A stretch of 64,000 bases of DNA from Nostoc sp. B(2019) (GTDB lineage: Bacteria; Cyanobacteriota; Cyanobacteriia; Cyanobacteriales; Nostocaceae). The position numbers and the translations under genes are program-made. The notes under the pieces are model-generated. The model saw only the letters and a program-made list of their open reading frames with translations. It was not told the origin of the DNA and did no database searches. The DNA lies in the NCBI RefSeq assembly GCF_010091925.1, contig NZ_WVID01000017.1, forward strand, positions 124,001 to 188,000. The letters run 5' to 3'. Of this stretch, positions 24,970 through 34,158 are shown in pieces (position 1 is the first letter of the stretch; every line of letters begins with the position of its first letter).

Positions 24970-27189
24970 TTAACGTCGTCTACTTCTTCTTAATGAAGAA
25001 GAAATTGACAAGGAACTAACAGTCTCAGTACTTGCATCTTCACGAACTCGTTCCAAGCTTCTATTCTGCTGGGAATATTGCTGGTAATAGTTATAAGAAG
25101 CTGGCATAGCGTCTTTAGACTTATTCGCTATTATCCCTAAAATAGGAGTGCCAGATATCTGTACCTCATCCAATGCTTGATGTAGCTCAGTTCGTTTCAA
25201 CTTACCTAAGCCAGCTACTAGCACCATCCCATTGGTATTAGCAGCCAGTAGGTAGGCATCGGCAAACCCTAGCAGAGGCGGTGTGTCATAAATTACTAAA
25301 TCAAAACTATTGTGCAGATTATCCATCAAATCTTGCATCTTTTGAGACGCAAGCAACCTAACCGAGTCAGGCGGAATGGGGCCAGCACTCATAACATACA
25401 GGTTTTCTTCTTGAGGCGATCGCTCAATCACATTATTCCAGTCTAAATCTTGTGAAATTACATCAGTTAATCCCTGAATGTTCATGAGTCCTACTAGATT
25501 ATGTAGGCTAGGAGCACGCAGATTTGCATCCACCAGTAATACTCGTTGTCCCATTGCTGCTGCTGCCTGTGCTAGTTGTACAGCAACCGTGGACTTACCG
25601 TCTCCTTGACCCACTGAACTGATCACTAGAGAGCGAATCGGAACATCTGAACCTAAAAGCAGAATGTTGGTGTAAAGAGAGCGAAAAACTTCAAAAAAGG
25701 AGGCACGACTTGCTTGTTGCACTCCAGCTGGACTTTCTTGGATCGCTCCTCCAAGTTCTTTTCTTAGAGGAACTATCCCTAGTAGCGGCAGTCTAGTAGC
25801 ATCCTTGAGTTCTTTAGAAGTGTAAAAGATATTGCTGAGCTTATCTACAGCTAAAGCTACTCCTACACCCAATAGTAAACCTAAAATACCACCTAATGCT
25901 AAGTTTTTCTTAGCACCACTTGAAACTGCATCAGGTTCATTCACCTTAGCTAATTTAGGATCAAGTAACTGCCAAGGTTGCTGCTTTTGCGCTTTTTCGA
26001 TCTGCAACGCTTGTTGTTTGGCTGTAAATTGATTTAGAGCATTGGTGACAATTAGTAATTCGCGCTCAATGTTACTATAATCCCGGCTAACATTAGCTAA
26101 ACTTCTCACTTCACTATTGAGTCCTCTTATTTTCTCATCCAGAGAACTATCGCGAGCTGCCAACTCTCTTAAGCGGCTTTGCAACTCTTTCTGCACCCGA
26201 CTCTCTTCTTGAGCAAGCAATGGAAGCAAATAGGCTTTCGTTTGCTTTAAAGTCACCATTCTGGGGTTATCATCCGTCAATACGGCTGACTGTTGTTGAA
26301 TAGTAATGTCTGCGCCCTGAATTTGATCCAGTATTTTTTGGTAGCGAGCATTTTCACTCAGTACAGAATTACCAGCCCTCTCGCCTGGCTGTTGCGCTAA
26401 CTCCCTTTGCAAATCCTCATACCTGGCCGCCAATTGTTCTAGCTGCACTCTTGTTTCTATTCGCTGTTGTTGCAAAGTAGCAACCTGACCAGTCAACTCT
26501 TGACCTTTCTGCAACGGATCAATCAAGTTATTGCCCAGTCGCAGATCTCGCATTTTATTTTGCCAGAATTTAACCGTCTGCTCCAGCGGTTGTCTTTGTT
26601 TATTAACAAAGACAATTGCTTGATCTACATCTGCCTGGCGCTCCGCTAGACTATAGTTTAGATAGGCATCAGCAAGTAACTTAGAAAAATCGCTAACTTG
26701 CTTTTGGTCTGGATGGGTATAGGCAACTTCTAAAATATTTGGCTGCTTAGATTCAATAGTTAAGTCATTAAGAATTTCAGAGTATGTTAGGTCTGGATAT
26801 TGAGGCTGAAGCTTTTCGATAATCGGGTCTAGGACTCGATGACTTTGTAAAACTTTGATTGTTGTTGCAACTTGTTTTTCTGACTCAGCCGATGCTACGA
26901 GGTCGCCCTGGGAATTTGAATTTATTGTTTGAGGAACATCGGCTATGGCCTTACTCTCACCAGTCACAGGATTGGTTAAAATCTCGAACGAGCCTTGATA
27001 TACTGGAGGATCTGTTTCTGCTTTTAATACTGCTGCTGTTGCTACTAAAGCTGTTATACCAGCTATCAACAGTATCCGCCGACGCAGAACTGTTGCAATT
27101 TGACCCAGATTTAACTCATCTTCATCAACATTTAGTTGAGTAGCGTTGGCTTGTGACAACGGGTGAGGATATTTGTCTGACTTTAGCAT
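24970..27189 (-). CDS. Wzc-type polysaccharide chain-length tyrosine kinase with tyrosine tail
   Basis: 739 residues, same architecture as the other Wzc-type protein: N-terminal Wzz with membrane segment (about 35-55), periplasmic coiled coil (about 190-400), second membrane segment (about 425-445), and BY-kinase domain with Walker A SVGQGDGKST, Walker A' VLLVDANLR and Walker B LVIYDTPPL. The C-terminal tail has YNYYQQYSQQ, a tyrosine cluster of the kind that BY-kinases phosphorylate, then a Ser/Arg-rich end. This is the copy able to signal through its tail. It is the first of two such genes in the region and starts facing the tRNA-Gln. Confidence 0.9.
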   Translation of the reverse strand: MLKSDKYPHPLSQANATQLNVDEDELNLGQIATVLRRRILLIAGITALVATAAVLKAETDPPVYQGSFEILTNPVTGESKAIADVPQTINSNSQGDLVASAESEKQVATTIKVLQSHRVLDPIIEKLQPQYPDLTYSEILNDLTIESKQPNILEVAYTHPDQKQVSDFSKLLADAYLNYSLAERQADVDQAIVFVNKQRQPLEQTVKFWQNKMRDLRLGNNLIDPLQKGQELTGQVATLQQQRIETRVQLEQLAARYEDLQRELAQQPGERAGNSVLSENARYQKILDQIQGADITIQQQSAVLTDDNPRMVTLKQTKAYLLPLLAQEESRVQKELQSRLRELAARDSSLDEKIRGLNSEVRSLANVSRDYSNIERELLIVTNALNQFTAKQQALQIEKAQKQQPWQLLDPKLAKVNEPDAVSSGAKKNLALGGILGLLLGVGVALAVDKLSNIFYTSKELKDATRLPLLGIVPLRKELGGAIQESPAGVQQASRASFFEVFRSLYTNILLLGSDVPIRSLVISSVGQGDGKSTVAVQLAQAAAAMGQRVLLVDANLRAPSLHNLVGLMNIQGLTDVISQDLDWNNVIERSPQEENLYVMSAGPIPPDSVRLLASQKMQDLMDNLHNSFDLVIYDTPPLLGFADAYLLAANTNGMVLVAGLGKLKRTELHQALDEVQISGTPILGIIANKSKDAMPASYNYYQQYSQQNRSLERVREDASTETVSSLSISSSLRRSRRR

Positions 27190-27632
27190 GGCATCTGTGA
27201 ATTAAGTTATTTTTATTGCTTAGATAGGTGAATGCTTCGATTCCATCTTGGCATACGTAAGTTGGATTGCTTATGAAGTTACCTTGTCTTTTGCCGCACG
27301 CTAGTAAATTACTCATCACATAGCTCAAGCAATCTCAAGGAGAGTTGAGTGTTTTCAAAAATCTACTTAATACACCTATCAACTAACAGCGATATTTAAA
27401 ATCCGGGCAAATCGGGAGTCACGCACTATCATTACAGTAACATTACGCAAGACAAATTTGTTGACCCTTTTATATCTTGAATCAAGCTTATAGAGATTCT
27501 TTATACAGTAGCAATGGTATAAGAGTTATGATTAATCACCTGTAATACAATACAGACAAAAAGCCTTTGAATCCAGAGTAAGTTGCAGAGATTTCTGGAT
27601 CTTAAAAGCTTGCTTTATATAACAAATTTATA
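27190..27632. other. Intergenic region upstream of the second Wzc-type gene
   Basis: About 440 bases with no recognised gene. A frame at 27125-27328 on the minus strand overlaps the Wzc start and is not believed. Likely contains the Wzc promoter. Confidence 0.35.
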
Positions 27633-27704
27633 CTGGGGCGCTAGGATTCGAACCTAGGGATGGCGGGACCAAAACCCGCTGCCTTACCACTTGGCTACGC
27701 CCCA
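27633..27704 (-). tRNA. tRNA-Gln (anticodon TTG)
   Basis: Minus strand. Acceptor TGGGGCG pairs with CGCCCCA, D-arm GCCAAGTGGTAAGGC, anticodon stem GCGGG/CCCGC with loop TTTTGGT (anticodon TTG), variable CATCC, T-arm CTAGG-TTCGAAT-CCTAG. G as discriminator. 72 bases, no intron, and CCA is not encoded. Confidence 0.95.
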
Positions 27705-28021
27705 AAGATTCCACTGTTGTTAATATAGCAGTTAGCCCTAGGGTAATGTCAAGTATTTTGATAGTTGATTTTGGAGCATAAGTTTTTACAATTGAATTGC
27801 CACAGCTATAAACCTTGAAATTAAGAAGGTTAGCCATTGAACCACTGCTGTTCTTATACTGGATGAGCCGACCGTTTTATAGATTCTTGGACTAAATGCC
27901 TGCTTTGCTGTTGTTGTCTTTGACCGTTTCACCTTATGGTGCTTGCTGGTCATGGTGTCGAATAAGTAAGCTCTGGATTTTAATTCTAGGCAAAAGAACG
28001 CAAATTTAATCTATAGCTGTG

Positions 28022-29158
28022 ATGAAAATCTTATCTACACCCGATACTGAAAACAAAAAAATTCAAACTTACCCGGAAGTTGAACTACTTCTTTGTTGTG
28101 CCCGTACTCAGCTAGATACCGCAACTATTGAGCGCATCAAGGTCTTAGTTCAACAAGACCTTAACTGGACCGATATCATCCCAACAGCAGTCTTCCACAA
28201 AGTTATGCCACTGCTATATCAAAATCTCAATAACATCTGCCCAGAACTAGTTCCCAAACCTGTTTTAGCTCAACTACTAATTTATTTTCAAGCCAATGTT
28301 AGACGCAACCTATCTTTGACTGGCGAGCTAATTAAACTCCTAAATCTGTTTGAATCACAGGGAATTTTCGTAATTCCGATTAAAGGAGCTATCCTAGCTA
28401 CCTCAGCCTACGGCAATATTGCACTCCGCCAATTCAGCGACATAGACATCCTAGTTCGTCAGCAGGAAGCTTTAATAGCTAGGGATCTTCTTGTTTCTAA
28501 AGGATACGAGAGTTCATATAAGTTTACTCGAGAGCAGGAAGTCGCCCGGCTAAAATCTCCATTTTGTAAGGACAATAACTATCATCATAAGGATACAGGA
28601 ATTAATATAGATTTTCACTGGCAACTTTTGCAAAGATATCTATCCTTTCCACTTGAACATGAACGCCTTTGGGAACGTCATAAAAGCATATCCTTGGCAG
28701 GCAAGACAATACTAAATCTCTCACCCGAAGATAATCTCTTGTTTCTCTGCGTGCATGGTTCTAGAGATCGCTGGAAACAGCTGCAATTGATCAGCGATGT
28801 AGCCACACTAATTCGCGTTTCACCAGATATAGATTGGGGATTAGTTATCGAGCAAGCCAATATATTAGGTTGTAGAAGGAGATTATTGCTAGGCACTCTC
28901 TTAGCCAAGAATTTATTAGGAATAGAGCTTCCAGAAGACATTTGGCGAAGAATACAGGCTGAACCAGAGATAAAATCACTTACTACAGAAGTAACCGAAA
29001 AACTTTTCCGTAAAACTGACGAAATACCGCAACTTTTTGATAAATCTTTTTTTGATATTAGAATTAGGGAACGTCTACAAGATAGAGTCCAGTATAGTAT
29101 TTACCAATCAATTTTAGTTATTGCTAGAAGCAACAGGCTATTCCCAGCCTGGATCTAG
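28022..29158 (+). CDS. Nucleotidyltransferase-fold protein (NTP_transf_5-like)
   Basis: About 378 residues; ATG at 28022 (GTG at 28019 also possible), no clear ribosome site. Helical N-terminus, then FVIPIKGAILATSAYGN and RQFSDIDILVRQQEAL: the G...R..sDiDilv motif of nucleotidyltransferase folds, with the two aspartates present. Later HGSRDRWKQLQLISDVATL and LLLGTLLAKNLLG match the longer helical C-terminus of the uncharacterised NTP_transf_5 family. Such genes are often placed in capsule and exopolysaccharide loci, where their substrates are unknown. It is the only + gene before the minus-strand glycosyltransferase cluster. Confidence 0.75.
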   Translation: MKILSTPDTENKKIQTYPEVELLLCCARTQLDTATIERIKVLVQQDLNWTDIIPTAVFHKVMPLLYQNLNNICPELVPKPVLAQLLIYFQANVRRNLSLTGELIKLLNLFESQGIFVIPIKGAILATSAYGNIALRQFSDIDILVRQQEALIARDLLVSKGYESSYKFTREQEVARLKSPFCKDNNYHHKDTGINIDFHWQLLQRYLSFPLEHERLWERHKSISLAGKTILNLSPEDNLLFLCVHGSRDRWKQLQLISDVATLIRVSPDIDWGLVIEQANILGCRRRLLLGTLLAKNLLGIELPEDIWRRIQAEPEIKSLTTEVTEKLFRKTDEIPQLFDKSFFDIRIRERLQDRVQYSIYQSILVIARSNRLFPAWI

Positions 29159-29203
29159 AAGGATATTTTAAAAGTGAAGTTTTATCCCTGAAGAGGTAAA
29201 AAA

Positions 29204-29243
29204 CTTATTCACATCCTTAGTCCATCTGTGAATAAGATTTTAT
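29204..29243. terminator. Bidirectional terminator hairpin
   Basis: CTTATTCACA (29204-29213) pairs perfectly with TGTGAATAAG (29227-29236) and is followed by ATTTTATT, between the convergent nucleotidyltransferase and glycosyltransferase genes. Confidence 0.8.
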
Positions 29244-29272
29244 TATGACTTGACAAGATACAATATTTATAA

Positions 29273-30235
29273 CTATTCCAGCCGTTTGTCAAAAATTGAA
29301 TTAGACTCAGCAACTAAACCATTCAATTTTTTACTTTCTATAACACCCGAATATTTAGAATAAATTAATTGCCAATTTTTGATAGCTTGCTTCGGCACAG
29401 CTTCTTTATTAAATAACCTCATTCCACCTACACCCACATCTCGCACGAAGTCCGAATTATAAAATCCAACTTGATAGCCTGATAGCCATGCTCTGATACA
29501 AATATCTGCATCATCGCATTGAAATGGTGCAAACTCTTGACTAATACCTCCTAAATCTAGAGCTTCTTTCTTTCTTAAGAACATAGGAGCACGATTAACA
29601 TACTCTGCGAACATAAAAGGCAGATTTTTTTCACTAATCAAGAATTCAGGTTTTCTGATAATTCTGTATTTATTAACTCCTGGAGTTCCAGCAATATTTC
29701 CTTCCTCTTTGTAAGCTGAATCCTCACCTGGATTGATTCTATCAGGTATTAAGAGATCTAAAGCTAATCTTCCTCCCAAAACTAAGAGTTTAGGAAAAGT
29801 TTCAAATAAACTTATGGCATCTTCTACCCAATTAGGAGATGCGGGTGGAATATCATCATCTTGCAAGAGGATAATATACTCACCTCTAGCTAAATCGATT
29901 GCTCTTGAATAAGTCCTAACTTCATATAAATCATTGCTTCTTATTAAGAAGTCATTTGGCCGGGTTAAATGCTCTATCCAATCTTGATATGAACCATCTG
30001 AAGAACCATCATCGATTACAATAATTTCATCTATGGGAGCAAGTCTTAATGCGTTTATCAAACTACTTATGTTCTGCCGTTTATTAAAAAATTGTATGAT
30101 AGCAGAAATTTTAGGTTGTTCATTATAAGTAAATTCACTTTCTGTCTTAACATTTGAAACTTTTTTGATCAGCGAAGATTTAGTAAAATTTATGAAATTA
30201 TATTTTAATAGTATTAAAGCTTTTTTTAACATCAT
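29273..30235 (-). CDS. Glycosyltransferase family 2
   Basis: 320 residues. GT-A fold: ISAIIQFFNKRQNISSLINA, EIIVIDDGSSDGS and the metal-binding DDD in YIILLQDDDIPPASPN, followed by CDDADICIRAWLSGY (the conserved acid in GT2 acceptors). N-terminal 45 residues are a non-conserved basic stretch. Two ATG codons (30235 and 30232) follow AAGG. Most 3' gene of the minus-strand polysaccharide cluster. Sugar specificity cannot be told from the sequence. Confidence 0.85.
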   Translation of the reverse strand: MMLKKALILLKYNFINFTKSSLIKKVSNVKTESEFTYNEQPKISAIIQFFNKRQNISSLINALRLAPIDEIIVIDDGSSDGSYQDWIEHLTRPNDFLIRSNDLYEVRTYSRAIDLARGEYIILLQDDDIPPASPNWVEDAISLFETFPKLLVLGGRLALDLLIPDRINPGEDSAYKEEGNIAGTPGVNKYRIIRKPEFLISEKNLPFMFAEYVNRAPMFLRKKEALDLGGISQEFAPFQCDDADICIRAWLSGYQVGFYNSDFVRDVGVGGMRLFNKEAVPKQAIKNWQLIYSKYSGVIESKKLNGLVAESNSIFDKRLE

Positions 30236-30279
30236 TTACCTTATTATTTTAAGACAGAGACGGTCAGTATACATTATAT

Positions 30280-31494
30280 TTAAAAGTTGATATTGTCAAG
30301 GAGTTTTACAGATTTTTTATCGAGAAGTTGCTGATAAATTTTAATTAATTGCTGATAATTCTCTTCAGAAGAATATTTAGTCTTGTATGAACAAAGAGCG
30401 CCCTTGCTAAGAGTCAGTCTAACTTCAGGATGGCTAGTTACCCATTTTATTTGTTCTGCTAAATCACGTGAATTTCCGGTCTCAAAGTACAAACCATTTA
30501 CTCCATACTCGACAATTTCTGTCAAACCACCTAATTTTGGAACTAATACAGGTAATCCACAAGCAAATGCTTCTGCGATCGCTAAGGGAAAGCCTTCATA
30601 CCAAATAGAAGGAAATACTAAAAGATTTGCATGTTGCATTAATGATAGAACTACTGATTTATCTTGAAAACCCAAAAATTCAATCACATGGTTGTAATCT
30701 GAATTATGGACTTTTGTCTGCAATTTCTGGCGTAATGGGCCATCACCAACAATCTTCAGCGGTACACGCAAATCTTGCTCTATGTAGGCATCAATTAAAA
30801 TGGATATCCCTTTCTCTTCTGATAACCTCCCAACAAATAACAGATAATCATCCTGTTGATTAGTTTGAGCTAGAAAATCAGGAGAAAAAACAAAATTAGG
30901 TTTTACAGAAATTTTTTCTCGTGGCAATCCAGCTTGAACCATTTTTTCTTTTTGAAATTTGGTAAAAACGATATAAGCATCTACCCGTTCCTGCCAAGTA
31001 TTTCGTAGCCGATGCCAGGTGAGCATTGCTGTTACAACCGAGCTTTGTAGGCGTGAGTTACGGTAGCAGCCATGCACAATACTAGGCCAAGCTATTAGCT
31101 CACCAATGCAATCCTCACAAACTTTACCATCTCGAAAAGGCATTGCTTTGGGACAGGCAAGTCGGTAGTTGTGAAGAGTTTGGACAACAGGTAGCCCATA
31201 CTGCTGACAAGCATCGTATATGGAAGGAGAGAGCAAAGGAAAAAAGTTATGTATATGAACGATATCGGGACGAAAGTGGACAATTTCTTTGCTAACTTGT
31301 TCTTTCGCTGAATATGAGTAAATTGCATTTACCGCAGTTGCAACTTTATCCCAAGCGTTTGTAATGTCTTGATTACTAACTTCCAGTAAAGACACCTGAT
31401 GATCATTTGCTTCCAACAATAACTTCTCAGCCTTCACTACTCCGTCTTCACCGCCTGCAAGTTGGTATCGGTTATGTAGCAGCAAAACTTTCAT
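30280..31494 (-). CDS. Glycosyltransferase family 4
   Basis: About 404 residues. GT-B fold: N-terminal MKVLLLHNRYQLAGGEDGVV, TLHNYRLACPKA, and C-terminal FVGRLSEEKGISILIDAY, KIVGDGPLRQKL and the EGFPLAIAEAFACGLPVL donor-binding motif with the E-x7-E pair. Shares the GGEDGV start with GT4 proteins of cyanobacterial exopolysaccharide clusters. The ATG at 31494 (GGGAGAG about 9 bases upstream) is preferred; a longer frame begins at 31557. Retaining enzyme; sugar not identifiable. Confidence 0.85.
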   Translation of the reverse strand: MKVLLLHNRYQLAGGEDGVVKAEKLLLEANDHQVSLLEVSNQDITNAWDKVATAVNAIYSYSAKEQVSKEIVHFRPDIVHIHNFFPLLSPSIYDACQQYGLPVVQTLHNYRLACPKAMPFRDGKVCEDCIGELIAWPSIVHGCYRNSRLQSSVVTAMLTWHRLRNTWQERVDAYIVFTKFQKEKMVQAGLPREKISVKPNFVFSPDFLAQTNQQDDYLLFVGRLSEEKGISILIDAYIEQDLRVPLKIVGDGPLRQKLQTKVHNSDYNHVIEFLGFQDKSVVLSLMQHANLLVFPSIWYEGFPLAIAEAFACGLPVLVPKLGGLTEIVEYGVNGLYFETGNSRDLAEQIKWVTSHPEVRLTLSKGALCSYKTKYSSEENYQQLIKIYQQLLDKKSVKLLDNINF

Positions 31495-31570
31495 AAGGTT
31501 AACTCTCCCAATAGTAGAAGAAGGAATACATGGGAAATCTGAGGCAATCTTACCCAAGTTTACTGTCTCT

Positions 31571-32818
31571 TTAAGGTTTAACAGCTAGTTGTTCTAAACT
31601 GTCTGATACTAATGACAATTCACGAGTAGATTTAATCATTTTTTTACGACGGCTCCCACTTCCAAGGGAAGCGCCTACCAATATCCCTAAAGGAGCCATT
31701 GAGAAGATATAAACTATCACGTTGTCGCTAATCATGCTTAAAGACACAGCCACCAAAGCAAGGAAGGCCGCCAGGTGAACATGGGCATTGGGTCTATCGT
31801 ATTGGTCTGCCCATTGCCAGTTTTGCCAGGTTTTGATTATTAATTGCCAATATCCTAGAAGCCAGAATGTTAAACCTATCAAACCGTAATCATGAAAAAT
31901 TCGCAAGTAATCGTTGTGTGGGTGAATAAAAGCAGGACCAACACGTTCTCCCAAAACGATTCCTACGGAACTTGGCCCCTTGCCAATCCAAGGTGATTCC
32001 ATAGCTGAAGCGTATGCAACTGGCCATGCTACATTTCGTCCAGATGTATTAATTTGAACTCCCCCTACAGTAGCATTATCTCCTACGGCAGTGAAACGAG
32101 AGCGGATGGGTTCAACATAGGTGAATGCCAAGTATGCAACAGTAGCTATCAAAGCCACAGTTAAACCCATACGCACCCAACCCTTGAGACTTTTCAAAGA
32201 TATTTGAGATAGAGGAAACAGGATTAACGCTATGAGCAGTGCTGTTCGTGAGAAACTTAAAGCAATAGCCATAATTGTAAAACTTGCCCACAATAACCCT
32301 CCAGGCAAGTGATAGCGCCAAGCTGCAAGACACCAAGCTATTCCTATAATGGCAAACAAGGCAAACGATCGCGGCCCCATAATCAAGCTTGCGCCGGGAC
32401 CACCTATAAGAAGACTCAGCCCATACAACCCTACTGATATCTTAATTGCTGTTGGAAAACTCTTACTTATATACTTAGGTAGATCAAAATCTCGGCTACT
32501 CTGTATTGTACTGAGTACCACAAATCCAACAAATGCTATGTAGAGCGACAAGTTTTGGATAGTAGTGACCAGAGACAATGTGGAGTAGTGCCACAGCCAA
32601 TCTATTAAAGCAAATATGACAAACAAAACTAACCAAGATGTTACTAGTACTACCTTGGGCATCTTAGAACGAATGAATACTAAAACCCAAGTCGTTGGAG
32701 CTAAAATAAGCGTTAGTATACCTAAAGCAGTAATTCCGCCTAAGCGGAATACACGTAGAAAATCTGTCAGTCCACAAATAAATAGCGTTATAGATAAAAT
32801 ATTTTGATAAAAACTCAT
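31571..32818 (-). CDS. O-antigen ligase/polymerase family protein (Wzy-like)
   Basis: 415 residues with about ten or more hydrophobic segments spread over the whole length. The large loop in the second half contains SGRNVAWPVAYASAMESPWIG, GPAFIHPHNDYLRIFHDYGLIGL, the conserved motif of the Wzy_C (O-antigen ligase/polymerase) family. It polymerises or ligates lipid-linked oligosaccharide units at the periplasmic side of the inner membrane. The stop lies 14 bases before the GT4 frame (31557) upstream extension. Works with the flippase at 41.8 kb. Confidence 0.85.
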   Translation of the reverse strand: MSFYQNILSITLFICGLTDFLRVFRLGGITALGILTLILAPTTWVLVFIRSKMPKVVLVTSWLVLFVIFALIDWLWHYSTLSLVTTIQNLSLYIAFVGFVVLSTIQSSRDFDLPKYISKSFPTAIKISVGLYGLSLLIGGPGASLIMGPRSFALFAIIGIAWCLAAWRYHLPGGLLWASFTIMAIALSFSRTALLIALILFPLSQISLKSLKGWVRMGLTVALIATVAYLAFTYVEPIRSRFTAVGDNATVGGVQINTSGRNVAWPVAYASAMESPWIGKGPSSVGIVLGERVGPAFIHPHNDYLRIFHDYGLIGLTFWLLGYWQLIIKTWQNWQWADQYDRPNAHVHLAAFLALVAVSLSMISDNVIVYIFSMAPLGILVGASLGSGSRRKKMIKSTRELSLVSDSLEQLAVKP

Positions 32819-32824
32819 GATTTT

Positions 32825-34093
32825 TTAACCAATTTCACGCATAATTGATCGATCTTGGGCTAATATTTCTTCGTAGAGTTGAGCCAGCTGTTGTCCTCTA
32901 GTTTCCCAGCTAAAAGCTTCTCTCACTCTCTCATGCCCAGCTTGTCCCATACGCAATCTTAACTCTGGATCACTACTTAAGTAGGTCATAGCCTTGGCAA
33001 TATCCTGCACTGCTTGCTCAGGTGTATGTGCTGGGATTTTAAAGCCAGTTTCCTCTGTAACCTGAACAGACGGGCCTCCTAAATCTAAGCAAATCACCGG
33101 ACGCCTTGCTGCCATCGCTTCTAAACAAACAAATCCCCCAGATTCATGCAAACTGGGATGAACTAAAATATGGCAATCCCCTAACTTATTCCAGGTCTGT
33201 TCACGAGAAAGATTGCCCCAAAACTTAACTCTTTTAGTAATATCTAAATCTTCAGTCAATATTTCTAACTGTTTACGTTCACTTCCTTCTCCTATAATCC
33301 AATATTCAGCATCAGCTAGGTTTGCTTGGGCGAATGCAGCTAGCCCCAAATGAAATCCTTTCCAGTGCAAAAGTCTACCTACGCTAATAAACCTGATTGG
33401 ATAACTGTCAAGGATTGCATAATCTGCAAGGTTGCTTATTTCATCCTTAGATAAACCTAACTGGGAATAAACTTGAATATTTTTTGCACCTATTTGGTGC
33501 AATCGTTTAGCTGTATCTTCAGTTGTAGCTCTGGCTAAGGTACTTTGTTGAGCAGTGAGACGGACTAACGGATCAAACTCACCTATCCAGCGAGCCAAAT
33601 TTCGTAAAACTTCATAAGCCTTGCCACGAAAACTAAAGTTTTTCCAAAAGCTTTTAGGAGCTGATTCTCCACCGCCAACAGGGCCCCAAACAAAAGGAAT
33701 TGGCAGTAGTGAGACAAAGCTAGGGCTAGAATATCTCACATAGGTCACGTGATGTACAATATCAAAATCAATATGCTTGTGGAATGAGCGACCGACAAAA
33801 TACGCCCAAATTTGCCAAAGGTAATAATGAAAATAGACCCCTCGCTGTTTTCCTTTTCGCTGAGGACTCCAATCTAAGACCCAACCTAGGGGATCTAGGT
33901 AAATAAAGTGCAGGTTAGACAGTGGGTTGCGTGCTAGTTCACTTTCAATGCCTTGGCGGTGACAGTTTGATGTCAGCACCCAGACTTGGCAAGACTTGCT
34001 CACTTCTCTAACAACATTCCAGCCTACCCCCGGCTCTGAACCTTGTCCCGGTTCACAAGCATAGGCAGAGAACAAAACTTTAATGGGTTTCAT
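32825..34093 (-). CDS. Glycosyltransferase family 4
   Basis: About 422 residues; ATG at 34093 preferred (a TTG at 34126 extends it). Opens with VLFSAYACEPGQGSEPGVGW, a known start of a cyanobacterial GT4 subgroup, then FVWGPVGGGESAP. C-terminal half: FISVGRLLHWKGFHLGLAAF, WIIGEGSERKQL, and HESGGFVCLEAMAARRPVI with the E-x7-E pair. Cytoplasmic, sugar-nucleotide dependent. It lies 6 bases from the Wzy-like gene, so they are co-transcribed. Confidence 0.85.
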   Translation of the reverse strand: MKPIKVLFSAYACEPGQGSEPGVGWNVVREVSKSCQVWVLTSNCHRQGIESELARNPLSNLHFIYLDPLGWVLDWSPQRKGKQRGVYFHYYLWQIWAYFVGRSFHKHIDFDIVHHVTYVRYSSPSFVSLLPIPFVWGPVGGGESAPKSFWKNFSFRGKAYEVLRNLARWIGEFDPLVRLTAQQSTLARATTEDTAKRLHQIGAKNIQVYSQLGLSKDEISNLADYAILDSYPIRFISVGRLLHWKGFHLGLAAFAQANLADAEYWIIGEGSERKQLEILTEDLDITKRVKFWGNLSREQTWNKLGDCHILVHPSLHESGGFVCLEAMAARRPVICLDLGGPSVQVTEETGFKIPAHTPEQAVQDIAKAMTYLSSDPELRLRMGQAGHERVREAFSWETRGQQLAQLYEEILAQDRSIMREIG

Positions 34094-34158
34094 ACTTGAT
34101 AAGTCCACAAAACTAGAAGTAGCCAATAAAAAGTGCCTTATCCATTAGATTGATTAAA

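Noticed and set aside
27628-27837. Minus-strand frame over the tRNA-Gln
   Set aside because: It is the tRNA and its flanks read as protein.
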